Assembly (NCBI GenBank): GCA_002731735.1
Contig: PCCM01000119.1
Span: 1-9,586 of the forward strand
Source of the DNA: Gemmatimonadota bacterium
GTDB taxonomy: Bacteria; Gemmatimonadota; Gemmatimonadetes; Longimicrobiales; Gaopeijiaceae
Direction: 5' to 3'
Length of the DNA stretch: 9,586 nt
The notes under the pieces were generated by a model. It did not search any database and had not been told where the DNA came from. It saw only the letters and a program-made list of their open reading frames with translations. Shown in pieces: positions 1 through 6,117 of the stretch (position 1 is its first letter; every line of letters starts with the position of its first letter). A program made the position numbers and the translations under genes.

Positions 1-144
1 CTTCTTCTGCAACGTCAACAGCCTCTTCTGCGGCCTCAACGACTTCTTCTGCAGCGTCAACAGCAACAGCCTCTTCTGCGGCGTCAACGACTTCTTCTGC
101 AACGTCTACAACCTCTTCTGCGGCCTCAACGACTTCTTCTTCGG
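1..144 (-). repeat. 21-bp tandem repeat coding the S1 tail
   Basis: Six units of 21 bases are visible at 1-21, 22-42, 43-63, 70-90, 91-111 and 112-132, with a decayed partial unit from 133. Units starting cttcttctgc alternate with units starting cctcttctgc, so the higher-order period is 42 bases. A 6-base insertion (caacag, 64-69) duplicates its neighbour and adds two codons without breaking the frame. Each unit codes seven residues, such as VVEAAEE, VVDVAEE, VVDAAEE and AVDVAEE. The array touches the window edge, so its copy number is unknown. It lies wholly inside the S1 reading frame. Confidence 0.9.
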
Positions 145-2116
145 TACTCACCTCCGGTTCATCATCCGCCGCATCCGCTGAGGCCTCGGCCCCTTCGGTC
201 GACGCATCGGGCTCGTCGCTTGCCTCCGCGACCTCTGGCTGCCCATCGGCTCCGGACACCCGTTCAGAATCAGCGCCAGAATCCTCATCGGACCCCTCCT
301 CGGACTCCTCAACCGGGGGAGGCTCAGGCACGTCCATGCGCTCGGGAAGTGTCGTCACCTCGAGCACGATTCTACGGTTCTCGGCGTCCGACTCGATCAC
401 CTTGAGCTCCAACGCCTCTCCGGCACGGTAGTACTCGGGAAGCTTTTCTTCTTCCTCGACTCCCGAGTGGGACGTCGGCACGAAACCCTCGATGTCGTCG
501 CCCAGATCTACGACCACACCCTTTTCCTGCACGCGAGCGACTGAGCCGGCGGGCTCGACACCGGCAGAAAATCGTTCGACGATCTGGGGCCACGGGTCAT
601 CGGCCAGCTGCTTGATCCCAAGAGAGATCCGCTTTGCCTCTGCATCGACGTCCAGCACGAGAACCTTTACCTCGTCACCCTTCTGGATGACCTCGGACGG
701 GTGCTCGACTCGCCGGGTCCAACTCAGATCGGAGACGTGTACGAGCCCATCGATCCCCGATTCGATTTCGACGAACGCCCCGAAGGACGTGAGATTCCGG
801 ACCACTCCGTCCAACTGCGTGCCCGTCGGGTATTTGGCCGGCAGTGCAAGCCACGGATCTTCTTCGATCTGCTTCATTCCGAGAGAGATCTTCTCGTCCT
901 GCATATCCACCTTCAACACCACTGCTTCGATCTCGTCGCCAATGTTCACGAGCTTGGAGGGGTGTCGAATGTTACGCGTCCATGACATCTCGGAGATATG
1001 AACGAGGCCCTCGACGCCCTTCTCCAGCTCGATGAAGGCTCCATAGTTCGTAATCGATACAACCATTCCACGCACACGGGAGCCGACCGGGTACTTCTTG
1101 CCGATGTCGGTCCACGGGTAGGGCAGAAGCTGCTTGAGCCCCAACGAGATACGCTCGCGGTCCCAATCGACGGCCAGAACTTTTAGGTCGAGATTGGCAC
1201 CGATATCCACGACCTCGGAGGGATGTCCTACCCGCCCCCACGACATGTCGGTGATGTGGAGCAGGCCGTCGAGTCCGCCCAAGTCGATGAAGGCGCCGAA
1301 GTCGGTGATGTTCTTGACGACACCTTCCCGGACTTGCCCGACCAAGAGCTCCTTGACCAGAGTTTCGCGCTTTCTCTCGCGCTCTCCCTCGAGGATGACG
1401 CGGCGAGAAACAACGATGTTGCGGCGCCGCTTGTTGAGCTTGATGATCTTGAACTCGAACGTCTGTCCGAGTAGGTCGTCGATGTTCGGTACCCTGCGTA
1501 GCGCGATCTGCGAGCCGGGCAGAAACGCGTCGACACCCATGATGTCCACGGTGACACCGCCCTTGATCTTGCGCGCCAGCATCCCTTCCACCGGCTCATC
1601 GGCCTCGTGAGCTTCCCGGATCTTCTCCCAAACACGCAGGAAATCGGCCTTTTTCTTTGAAAGCACGACGATTCCGTCGTCGTCCTCGAGGCTCTCGAGA
1701 AGAACCTCTACCTCCTGGCCCGGCTCGATCCCATCGCGGTCCTTGAACTCGTCGAGCGGAACCGCTCCCTCACTCTTGAAGCCGAATTCCAGGATGACCA
1801 TGCTGTCGGTAACCCTGAGCACCTTAGCGTGGACGATTTCGCCTTCCCTGAAGTCTCCCATCACATCCGCGTGATCGGAGAGCAGAGTCTCGAAATCCGC
1901 CGCGGATATGTCGAGAATTTCCTCGCCATACGGATCCGCCAGCAACTCGGGAGAGATACCGCCCGGTGGTTTCTCGGTCACGGCTACGGCTGCCGAAGTC
2001 GAAGAGGCAGAAGCCTGGTCATCGGGGGTGGCTTGGTCTGCGCCGGCTTCGGATTCACTCTCGGCGGCGGCTTCGGAGGTGGGGTCTGAGGACTGAGGGT
2101 CTGGGTTGTCGGTCAC
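1..2116 (-). CDS. rpsA: 30S ribosomal protein S1, 3' end beyond the left edge
   Basis: Ribosomal protein S1 binds mRNA on the 30S subunit and helps place start sites. The minus-strand frame is open from GTG at 2116 to the window edge (705 codons, no stop seen), so the C-terminus is missing. Six S1 (OB-fold) domains can be read at about residues 91-155, 175-240, 259-330, 344-416, 431-503 and 518-588. Domains 3-5 are the most canonical (FGAF, GLVHISEMSW, HPSEVV, SLGMKQ). The first ~55 residues are an Ala/Ser/acidic extension. Beyond residue 590 comes a Pro/Glu/Asp/Ala-rich tail ending in Ala-Glu-Val heptads. E. coli S1 is 557 residues, so this one is clearly longer. The GTG start is preferred because GGTGAG lies 6 bases upstream; the in-frame GTG at 1981 lacks such support and would remove only the extension. 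It follows cmk, as in E. coli. Confidence 0.96.
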   Translation of the reverse strand, partial: MTDNPDPQSSDPTSEAAAESESEAGADQATPDDQASASSTSAAVAVTEKPPGGISPELLADPYGEEILDISAADFETLLSDHADVMGDFREGEIVHAKVLRVTDSMVILEFGFKSEGAVPLDEFKDRDGIEPGQEVEVLLESLEDDDGIVVLSKKKADFLRVWEKIREAHEADEPVEGMLARKIKGGVTVDIMGVDAFLPGSQIALRRVPNIDDLLGQTFEFKIIKLNKRRRNIVVSRRVILEGERERKRETLVKELLVGQVREGVVKNITDFGAFIDLGGLDGLLHITDMSWGRVGHPSEVVDIGANLDLKVLAVDWDRERISLGLKQLLPYPWTDIGKKYPVGSRVRGMVVSITNYGAFIELEKGVEGLVHISEMSWTRNIRHPSKLVNIGDEIEAVVLKVDMQDEKISLGMKQIEEDPWLALPAKYPTGTQLDGVVRNLTSFGAFVEIESGIDGLVHVSDLSWTRRVEHPSEVIQKGDEVKVLVLDVDAEAKRISLGIKQLADDPWPQIVERFSAGVEPAGSVARVQEKGVVVDLGDDIEGFVPTSHSGVEEEEKLPEYYRAGEALELKVIESDAENRRIVLEVTTLPERMDVPEPPPVEESEEGSDEDSGADSERVSGADGQPEVAEASDEPDASTEGAEASADAADDEPEVSTEEEVVEAAEEVVDVAEEVVDAAEEAVAVDAAEEVVEAAEEAVDVAEE

Positions 2117-2122
2117 GGTTCG

Positions 2123-2128
2123 CTCACC
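2123..2128 (-). promoter_or_regulatory. Shine-Dalgarno of rpsA
   Basis: GGTGAG on the minus strand ends 6 bases before the GTG at 2116 and fixes that codon as the start of rpsA. Four of its six bases (GGTG) also form the 3' end of a perfect stem-loop at 2125-2145, so the site can be hidden by RNA folding. Confidence 0.65.
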
Positions 2129-2145
2129 GGCGCGGTTCGCCGGTG
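2125..2145 (-). promoter_or_regulatory. Stem-loop covering the rpsA ribosome-binding site
   Basis: caccggcg (2125-2132) pairs perfectly with cgccggtg (2138-2145) across a 5-base loop. In the rpsA mRNA the 3' arm takes up GGTG of the Shine-Dalgarno. On the plus strand the same hairpin is followed by cctttttt (2146-2153), the form of an intrinsic terminator, but no plus-strand gene leads into it. An 8-base direct repeat (cggttcgc at 2116-2123 and 2133-2140) flanks one arm. The likely role, inferred, is control of S1 translation or blocking of antisense transcripts. The pairing is seen; the function is not proven. Confidence 0.55.
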
Positions 2146-2202
2146 CCTTTTTTGGCCGGACACCACAGCGGCGCCCCGGTCCGGGTTGAGGGATAGACAA
2201 GA

Positions 2203-2228
2203 CGCTGGCCTCGGCGCCGGGGCCAGCG
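2203..2228 (-). promoter_or_regulatory. Stem-loop at the head of the rpsA leader
   Basis: cgctggcc (2203-2210) pairs perfectly with ggccagcg (2221-2228). The inner bases tcg/cgg can extend the stem (one G-U pair) to leave a 4-base loop. It begins about one base after the transcription start predicted from the promoter at 2236-2263, so it would cap the 5' end of that mRNA. For read-through transcripts from cmk it could be a weak terminator or pause, but the bases after it (TCTTGTCTATC) are not a convincing U-tract. A further 6-bp inverted repeat, ccggac/gtccgg (2156-2161 and 2179-2184), may form a third, weaker stem. Confidence 0.45.
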
Positions 2229-2235
2229 CGGGGAA

Positions 2236-2263
2236 GCTATACTTCGGCCTAAAGAGGAGTCAA
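2236..2263 (-). promoter_or_regulatory. Sigma70-like promoter for rpsA inside the end of cmk
   Basis: On the minus strand TTGACT (2263-2258, five of six bases of the -35 consensus) is followed after 16 bases by TATAGC (2241-2236, four of six of the -10 consensus). A start near 2229 would give a leader of about 113 bases before rpsA. TTGACT lies within the last codons of cmk and the -10 lies just after its stop. E. coli also has rpsA promoters near or inside cmk, which fits S1 being needed in much larger amounts than the kinase. Confidence 0.5.
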
Positions 2264-2938
2264 GTCCTGTACCTGCCTCATGATGAGCGATACCTGATCA
2301 TCGAAGGGCAACCCCGTGGTGTCCACCTCCAAGGCATGCTCGGGCCGCCTCAGAGGCGAGTGACTCCGGCTGGAATCGGTGTTGTCCCGTTGTTCGATGC
2401 GGCGGGCCTCCTCCTGGACTTCGGCCTCGGCCGGCTCGCGTCCGTGATCCTGGAGTAGCCGGCGCCTGGCGCGTTCCTCGAGGCTGGCGACGAGAAAAAA
2501 TTTTACGTCGGCGTCGGGGAAAACCACGGTGCCCATATCTCTCCCGTCGGCCACGAGGTTGCCATGAGCCCCAACGCTGCGCTGCACGTCGAGCAGCCAG
2601 TCCCGGACGGCAGGTAACCCGGCGACCGCCGACACGGACGCTGTGACTTCGGTACTGCGAAGATCAGAAGTGAGAAGCACACCATCGTGGTAGATGTTCA
2701 CGACGTCGCCCTCCACCTCTACCTCGACGTTTAAGTCAGTCAACTGTTGGGCCTCGAGGGTCGCCCACTCCTGCTCCGGCACGCCCTCCTTGAGCAGCGC
2801 GAACGTCAACGCCCGATAGAGGGCCCCCGAATCGAGGTGCCGAAATCCCAAACGTCTCGCCACCGCCTGCGCGGTGCTGGTCTTGCCTGACCCCGCGGGC
2901 CCGTCGAGTGTGATCACGGGGGGGCGGGTACGTGGCAC
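2249..2938 (-). CDS. cmk: Cytidylate kinase (CMP/dCMP kinase)
   Basis: This cytoplasmic kinase phosphorylates CMP and dCMP with ATP to CDP and dCDP, in pyrimidine nucleotide salvage and supply. The 229-residue protein has the family's usual length. Visible motifs are the P-loop GPAGSGKT (13-20), DSGALYR (36-42), DLRSTEV (92-98) in the NMP-binding part, DGRDMGTVVFPDA (131-143), EERARRR (154-160) and the lid-side RDNTDSSR (184-191), all characteristic of Cmk rather than other NMP kinases. It begins with GTG two bases after the aroA stop and has no clear Shine-Dalgarno of its own, so translation probably depends on ribosomes finishing aroA. It ends with TAG. The aroA-cmk-rpsA order is the same as in E. 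coli and supports the call. Confidence 0.96.
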   Translation of the reverse strand: MPRTRPPVITLDGPAGSGKTSTAQAVARRLGFRHLDSGALYRALTFALLKEGVPEQEWATLEAQQLTDLNVEVEVEGDVVNIYHDGVLLTSDLRSTEVTASVSAVAGLPAVRDWLLDVQRSVGAHGNLVADGRDMGTVVFPDADVKFFLVASLEERARRRLLQDHGREPAEAEVQEEARRIEQRDNTDSSRSHSPLRRPEHALEVDTTGLPFDDQVSLIMRQVQDLTPL

Positions 2939-2940
2939 GA

Positions 2941-4230
2941 TCAGGTCCGCGCGGCAGTCAGGTCCTCGAGAAGGACCCCGAAGCCCGGAAAGCTCACGTC
3001 GGCAACGTCGGCACCGTCGATCTCGATACGGTTGCCCGGGAGAGCCCCGAGCACACCGAACGCCATGGCGATACGGTGGTCGTGATGACTCGAAACTCGG
3101 CCCGCGAGAGGATGATCACTTCCTTCGATTTCAAGGCCATCACTCAACTCTTCAGCCTGCACACCCACAGATCGTAGGTTATCCGCAAGTACCCGAATCC
3201 GATCGGACTCCTTGAGCCGCAGTTCGCCGGCCCCGGTAATACGGGTCACTCCTTCGGCCCGGGAAGCCAGGACGGCGAGCACAGGGAACTCGTCGATCAT
3301 GGCAGGCACTTCCTCTCCCCCAACGTTTGCACCGACCAGCTTCGACGGGAGCCCACGAAGCGAACTCGACGGCTCTCTGGCATCATGCTCCTTGAAAGGG
3401 TCGGCCCCTACGTTTGCACCCATACGCCCGAGTACCTGGAGCAATCCACGACGGGTCGGATTCATGCCCACATGACTGATCTCGACTCCGCCCTCGACTC
3501 CGCCCAGAATCGCCAAAGCGAGGAAGAACATCGCCGACGAAAAATCGCCGGGAACCTCGAGGTCGAGAGGAGCGATCTGCTCGGGTGGATCTCTCAATTC
3601 TACCCTCCAGACATCATCCGCCTGATGGGAGACGACCGGAACGCCGCACATGCCCAGCATCCGCTCAGTATGGTCCCGCGAACGGTACGGCTCCGACAAT
3701 CGAACGGATGCACCACCCACCAGGCCCGCCAGCAGCAGCGCACTCTTGATCTGGGCGCTCGCCACTGGGGAGTCATAGTCGAGCGAAGTGAGGGCACCGC
3801 CCGTCATTTCGAGCGGGAGCCGATCCGGCTCACCCATCTCGCGAAAGACCGCGCCCATCTTGGACAGTGGCGTGGTCACCCGCCGCATTGGACGACTCTG
3901 CAAGGACGCATCCCCGGTGACCGTCGCGGTGATCGGCTGACCAGCCAGAACACCCAGCATGAGGCGCGCGCCTGTACCGCTATTCTCGAAATCCAGAACG
4001 CCTTGCGGTGCTTGCAAGCCACGAAGACCCACGCCCTGAATCCGCACCTCCGCTCCATCCCCGCCGAACGGAGGGATGTCCACGCCCAGAGCACGCAGCA
4101 CCGCGGCCGTCGCCTGGGGATCCTCTCCCGGTAGGAGCCCCCGCAGCCGGCTTTCCCCCGAAGCAAGAGAAGCGAAGACGAGGGCTCGTTGGGTGACTGA
4201 CTTGTCGCCCGGAACCCGAATGCGTCTCAT
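2941..4230 (-). CDS. aroA: 3-phosphoshikimate 1-carboxyvinyltransferase (EPSP synthase)
   Basis: EPSP synthase joins phosphoenolpyruvate to shikimate-3-phosphate, the sixth step of the shikimate pathway, in the cytoplasm. From ATG at 4230 the protein has 429 residues, the usual size. Visible motifs are VPGDKS with K10 and R15, NSGTGAR (83-89), VASAQIKSALLLAGL (156-170), SRDHTERML (184-192), VPGDFSSA (226-233), MNPTRRG (256-262), MIDEFPVLA with D313, LRLKESDR with E341, and HHDHRIAMA with H385 and R386. SRDHTERML and the SFP motif near residue 413, where the E. coli enzyme has a lysine, resemble the Bacillus/CP4-type (class II) branch. An in-frame GTG at 4245 is rejected: ATG has GGAGG 8 bases upstream and overlaps the tyrA stop as ATGA. 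It is probably co-translated with tyrA and cmk. Confidence 0.97.
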   Translation of the reverse strand: MRRIRVPGDKSVTQRALVFASLASGESRLRGLLPGEDPQATAAVLRALGVDIPPFGGDGAEVRIQGVGLRGLQAPQGVLDFENSGTGARLMLGVLAGQPITATVTGDASLQSRPMRRVTTPLSKMGAVFREMGEPDRLPLEMTGGALTSLDYDSPVASAQIKSALLLAGLVGGASVRLSEPYRSRDHTERMLGMCGVPVVSHQADDVWRVELRDPPEQIAPLDLEVPGDFSSAMFFLALAILGGVEGGVEISHVGMNPTRRGLLQVLGRMGANVGADPFKEHDAREPSSSLRGLPSKLVGANVGGEEVPAMIDEFPVLAVLASRAEGVTRITGAGELRLKESDRIRVLADNLRSVGVQAEELSDGLEIEGSDHPLAGRVSSHHDHRIAMAFGVLGALPGNRIEIDGADVADVSFPGFGVLLEDLTAART

Positions 4231-5072
4231 TGCTCTCTCCTCCACTCCCGCGTGGCACGCATCAATTTAGCGACTTCGTCGAGTGAGCGTTCAGACAGTG
4301 CCGTCCGCAAGAAGTCCAGGCCGTCTTGCATGCTCTCGATCGCCCGTAGGTTTTCCTCACTCGCTTCGTCCAGCAAACTGGTCCACATCTCCGGCGAACT
4401 CTCGGCTAGCCGGGTCAGATCGCGACCGCCGGGGCCGAGATCCTCCACCCGGAGCCCAGCCTCCGCCATGGCGCGCGACAGCACGTTGGAGACCAACTGC
4501 GGCAGGTGACTCGCCCACACCATGAGCCGGTCATGGGCATCAGCGTCGATGGGCCGAACCCTCGCACCCATCGCCTGCCACATCGATTCCACCGCCTCGA
4601 TTCGCTCACTTTCGGCCGCTCCGCCACAAACGAACACGGTCTCACCCGCGAAGAGATCCGCCGATGAAGCCTCGTATCCTGTGGCGGTCCCACCCGCCAT
4701 CGGATGGCTCCCGACGAATTGTTCGGCGAAACCGAGTTCGCCGGCCACGCTCGCCAAGGGCTCCTTGAGCCCAGCCACATCAGTGACCGTCGCATCGCCC
4801 CAGCCCGCGGCATGATCTCTCATCATCTCCAGAGCCACATCCAGAGGCGTGGCATAAATCACCAGATCCTTCCCCCCGGCGGCCTCCTCGGCGCTATCGG
4901 CCACGGCATCGATCTCGCCCTCGGCCAAGGCCCGTTCCGCGCCGTCTCGATGCCGGTTGAAGGCCACGATCCGCGGCGGGTTAGCCAGAACCCGTAAGGC
5001 TCGCGCGAGCGATCCTCCCATGAGACCCAAACCGACGATCCCCACGCGCTCGAAAGCGAACTCGTGGCTCAC
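4227..5072 (-). CDS. tyrA: Prephenate dehydrogenase (tyrosine synthesis)
   Basis: This enzyme oxidatively decarboxylates prephenate with NAD(P)+ to 4-hydroxyphenylpyruvate, the branch of the aromatic pathway leading to tyrosine. The 281-residue protein has an N-terminal Rossmann domain with GLGLMGGS (14-21), then VTDVAGLK (96-103), GSHPMAG (121-127) and HDRLMVWASHLPQ (180-192) carrying the expected catalytic histidine. A helical C-terminal dimerisation half includes GGRDLTRLAESSPEMW (215-230). It has neither an N-terminal chorismate mutase domain nor a C-terminal ACT domain, so it is the short, single-function form without the usual tyrosine-feedback module. Arogenate as substrate cannot be excluded. 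The GTG start (AGGAAAG just upstream) overlaps the rnz stop as GTGA, and the TGA stop overlaps the aroA ATG, so it is tightly coupled on both sides. Confidence 0.94.
   Translation of the reverse strand: MSHEFAFERVGIVGLGLMGGSLARALRVLANPPRIVAFNRHRDGAERALAEGEIDAVADSAEEAAGGKDLVIYATPLDVALEMMRDHAAGWGDATVTDVAGLKEPLASVAGELGFAEQFVGSHPMAGGTATGYEASSADLFAGETVFVCGGAAESERIEAVESMWQAMGARVRPIDADAHDRLMVWASHLPQLVSNVLSRAMAEAGLRVEDLGPGGRDLTRLAESSPEMWTSLLDEASEENLRAIESMQDGLDFLRTALSERSLDEVAKLMRATREWRREQ
4239..4243 (-). promoter_or_regulatory. Shine-Dalgarno of aroA, decides the start
   Basis: A perfect GGAGG (within GGAGGAGAG) lies 8 bases before the ATG at 4230, inside the end of tyrA. It supports ATG over the GTG at 4245, which would overlap the Shine-Dalgarno itself. 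Confidence 0.8.
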
Positions 5073-6055
5073 AACTTTCCTGCCTTTTCACCAGGCTCTA
5101 TCTCTGTGCTAGCCTCGCCCTCCGCGTCAGCCTCGTCTTCTACGCCGTCGTTGTGCGGAATTACCACGCTGAGGCCGTCACGGGCGACCACGGCACCGGA
5201 AAACTCTTCACGGGCTTCGGCTTCGAGCGCCGAGGGGTCGTCGGAATACCGGGCGGACACGTGTGTCAAATAGAGCCTACGCACCCCCGCCCTGGCCGCC
5301 AGTGCCGCCGCTTCCGAAGCGGTACTGTGGTACGTCTGCTGGGCCCTGTCGGCTTCTTCGTTTCCGAAAGTAGCTTCATGGATCAGCAAGGAAGCACCTT
5401 CTGCTATCTCAAGCGTCGCTTCGGATGGGCGCGTGTCGCCCGTGTAGACCACCACACGCCCTGGACGGGGCGGCCCCACGACATCTGCCGGCTCCACCCG
5501 GCGCCCATCGACGTCGACGGCCTCCCCCTGATGCAACTTTCCAAAGAGCGGTCCCTCGGGTACCCCCAGAGCCCGGGCGCGTGTGATATCGAAGCGGCCG
5601 AGCCGCTCGTGCTCCACGAAGGCATAGCCCAACGCGGACGTACGATGATCCGCCGGGAAAGCGACCACCTCATACTCATCGTATTCCACGCATGCACCCG
5701 GTCTAAGCTCCTCGATCACGAGCGGAAAAGGCACCCGATCCACGCCCAAGCTCACCACTTGTTCGAGGGTACCTCGAGACGAGTCGGGCCCGAAGATGCG
5801 TAACGGGTCGGTTCGACCCTGGAGGGCCATCGTCCTCAAAAGCCCAGTGATGCCGAGGAAGTGATCCGCGTGGAGATGAGTCACGAACACGTCCCGCACG
5901 GCGAAACCCGTGCCGTAACGCATCATCTGGCGTTGCGTGCCCTCGCCACAATCAAGGAGAAAGGAGTCTCCCTCCCTCTGAAGGGCGATCGCACTCACAT
6001 TGCGGCGCACTGTAGGTCGCGCCGCGGCGGTGCCGAGGAATGTGACTCGAATCAT
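5069..6055 (-). CDS. rnz: Ribonuclease Z (tRNA 3' endonuclease, short form)
   Basis: This metallo-beta-lactamase-fold endonuclease trims the 3' trailer of tRNA precursors. The 328-residue protein starts MIRVTFLGTAAARPT, typical of the short tRNase Z. It carries GEGTQRQMM (37-45), the zinc-binding HLHADH (60-65), H137 in ADHRTS, YTGDTRP with D207 (204-210), HEATF (226-230), H243 in YHSTASEA and H265 in LTHVSARYS. The segment at about 168-200 matches the position of the flexible arm that grips the tRNA elbow. The core ends near residue 300; the last ~25 residues form an acidic, Ala/Glu-rich tail that is not part of the usual fold. The ATG has no strong Shine-Dalgarno. It lies 62 bases after the receptor gene and overlaps tyrA by 4 bases. 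Confidence 0.95.
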   Translation of the reverse strand: MIRVTFLGTAAARPTVRRNVSAIALQREGDSFLLDCGEGTQRQMMRYGTGFAVRDVFVTHLHADHFLGITGLLRTMALQGRTDPLRIFGPDSSRGTLEQVVSLGVDRVPFPLVIEELRPGACVEYDEYEVVAFPADHRTSALGYAFVEHERLGRFDITRARALGVPEGPLFGKLHQGEAVDVDGRRVEPADVVGPPRPGRVVVYTGDTRPSEATLEIAEGASLLIHEATFGNEEADRAQQTYHSTASEAAALAARAGVRRLYLTHVSARYSDDPSALEAEAREEFSGAVVARDGLSVVIPHNDGVEDEADAEGEASTEIEPGEKAGKL

Positions 6056-6117
6056 GCGTCAGGCCCGTGTCGGGACGAATTGAAGCTGTGGAGAAAATTA
6101 GCGCCCAACTCCCCGGG

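Noticed and set aside
1..144. Tandem repeat as a CRISPR or non-coding satellite
   Set aside because: Units are contiguous without unique spacers, the period is a multiple of three, and the array is open in the S1 frame throughout.
1979..1981. Downstream in-frame GTG as the rpsA start
   Set aside because: It lacks a Shine-Dalgarno as good as the GGTGAG before 2116; choosing it would only remove a low-complexity extension. Not fully excluded.
3385..4134. 249-codon plus-strand open frame opposite aroA
   Set aside because: It lies fully over a canonical EPSP synthase, has no recognisable motif and is rich in Arg/His/Gln; a shadow frame.
6056..6117. Possible promoter in the 62-base gap before rnz (TTGGGC-18-TTCAAT or TTCTGA-17-TAATTT)
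   Set aside because: Both candidates match the consensus poorly. The gap is more AT-rich than its surroundings and could hold a start site, but nothing decisive is visible.
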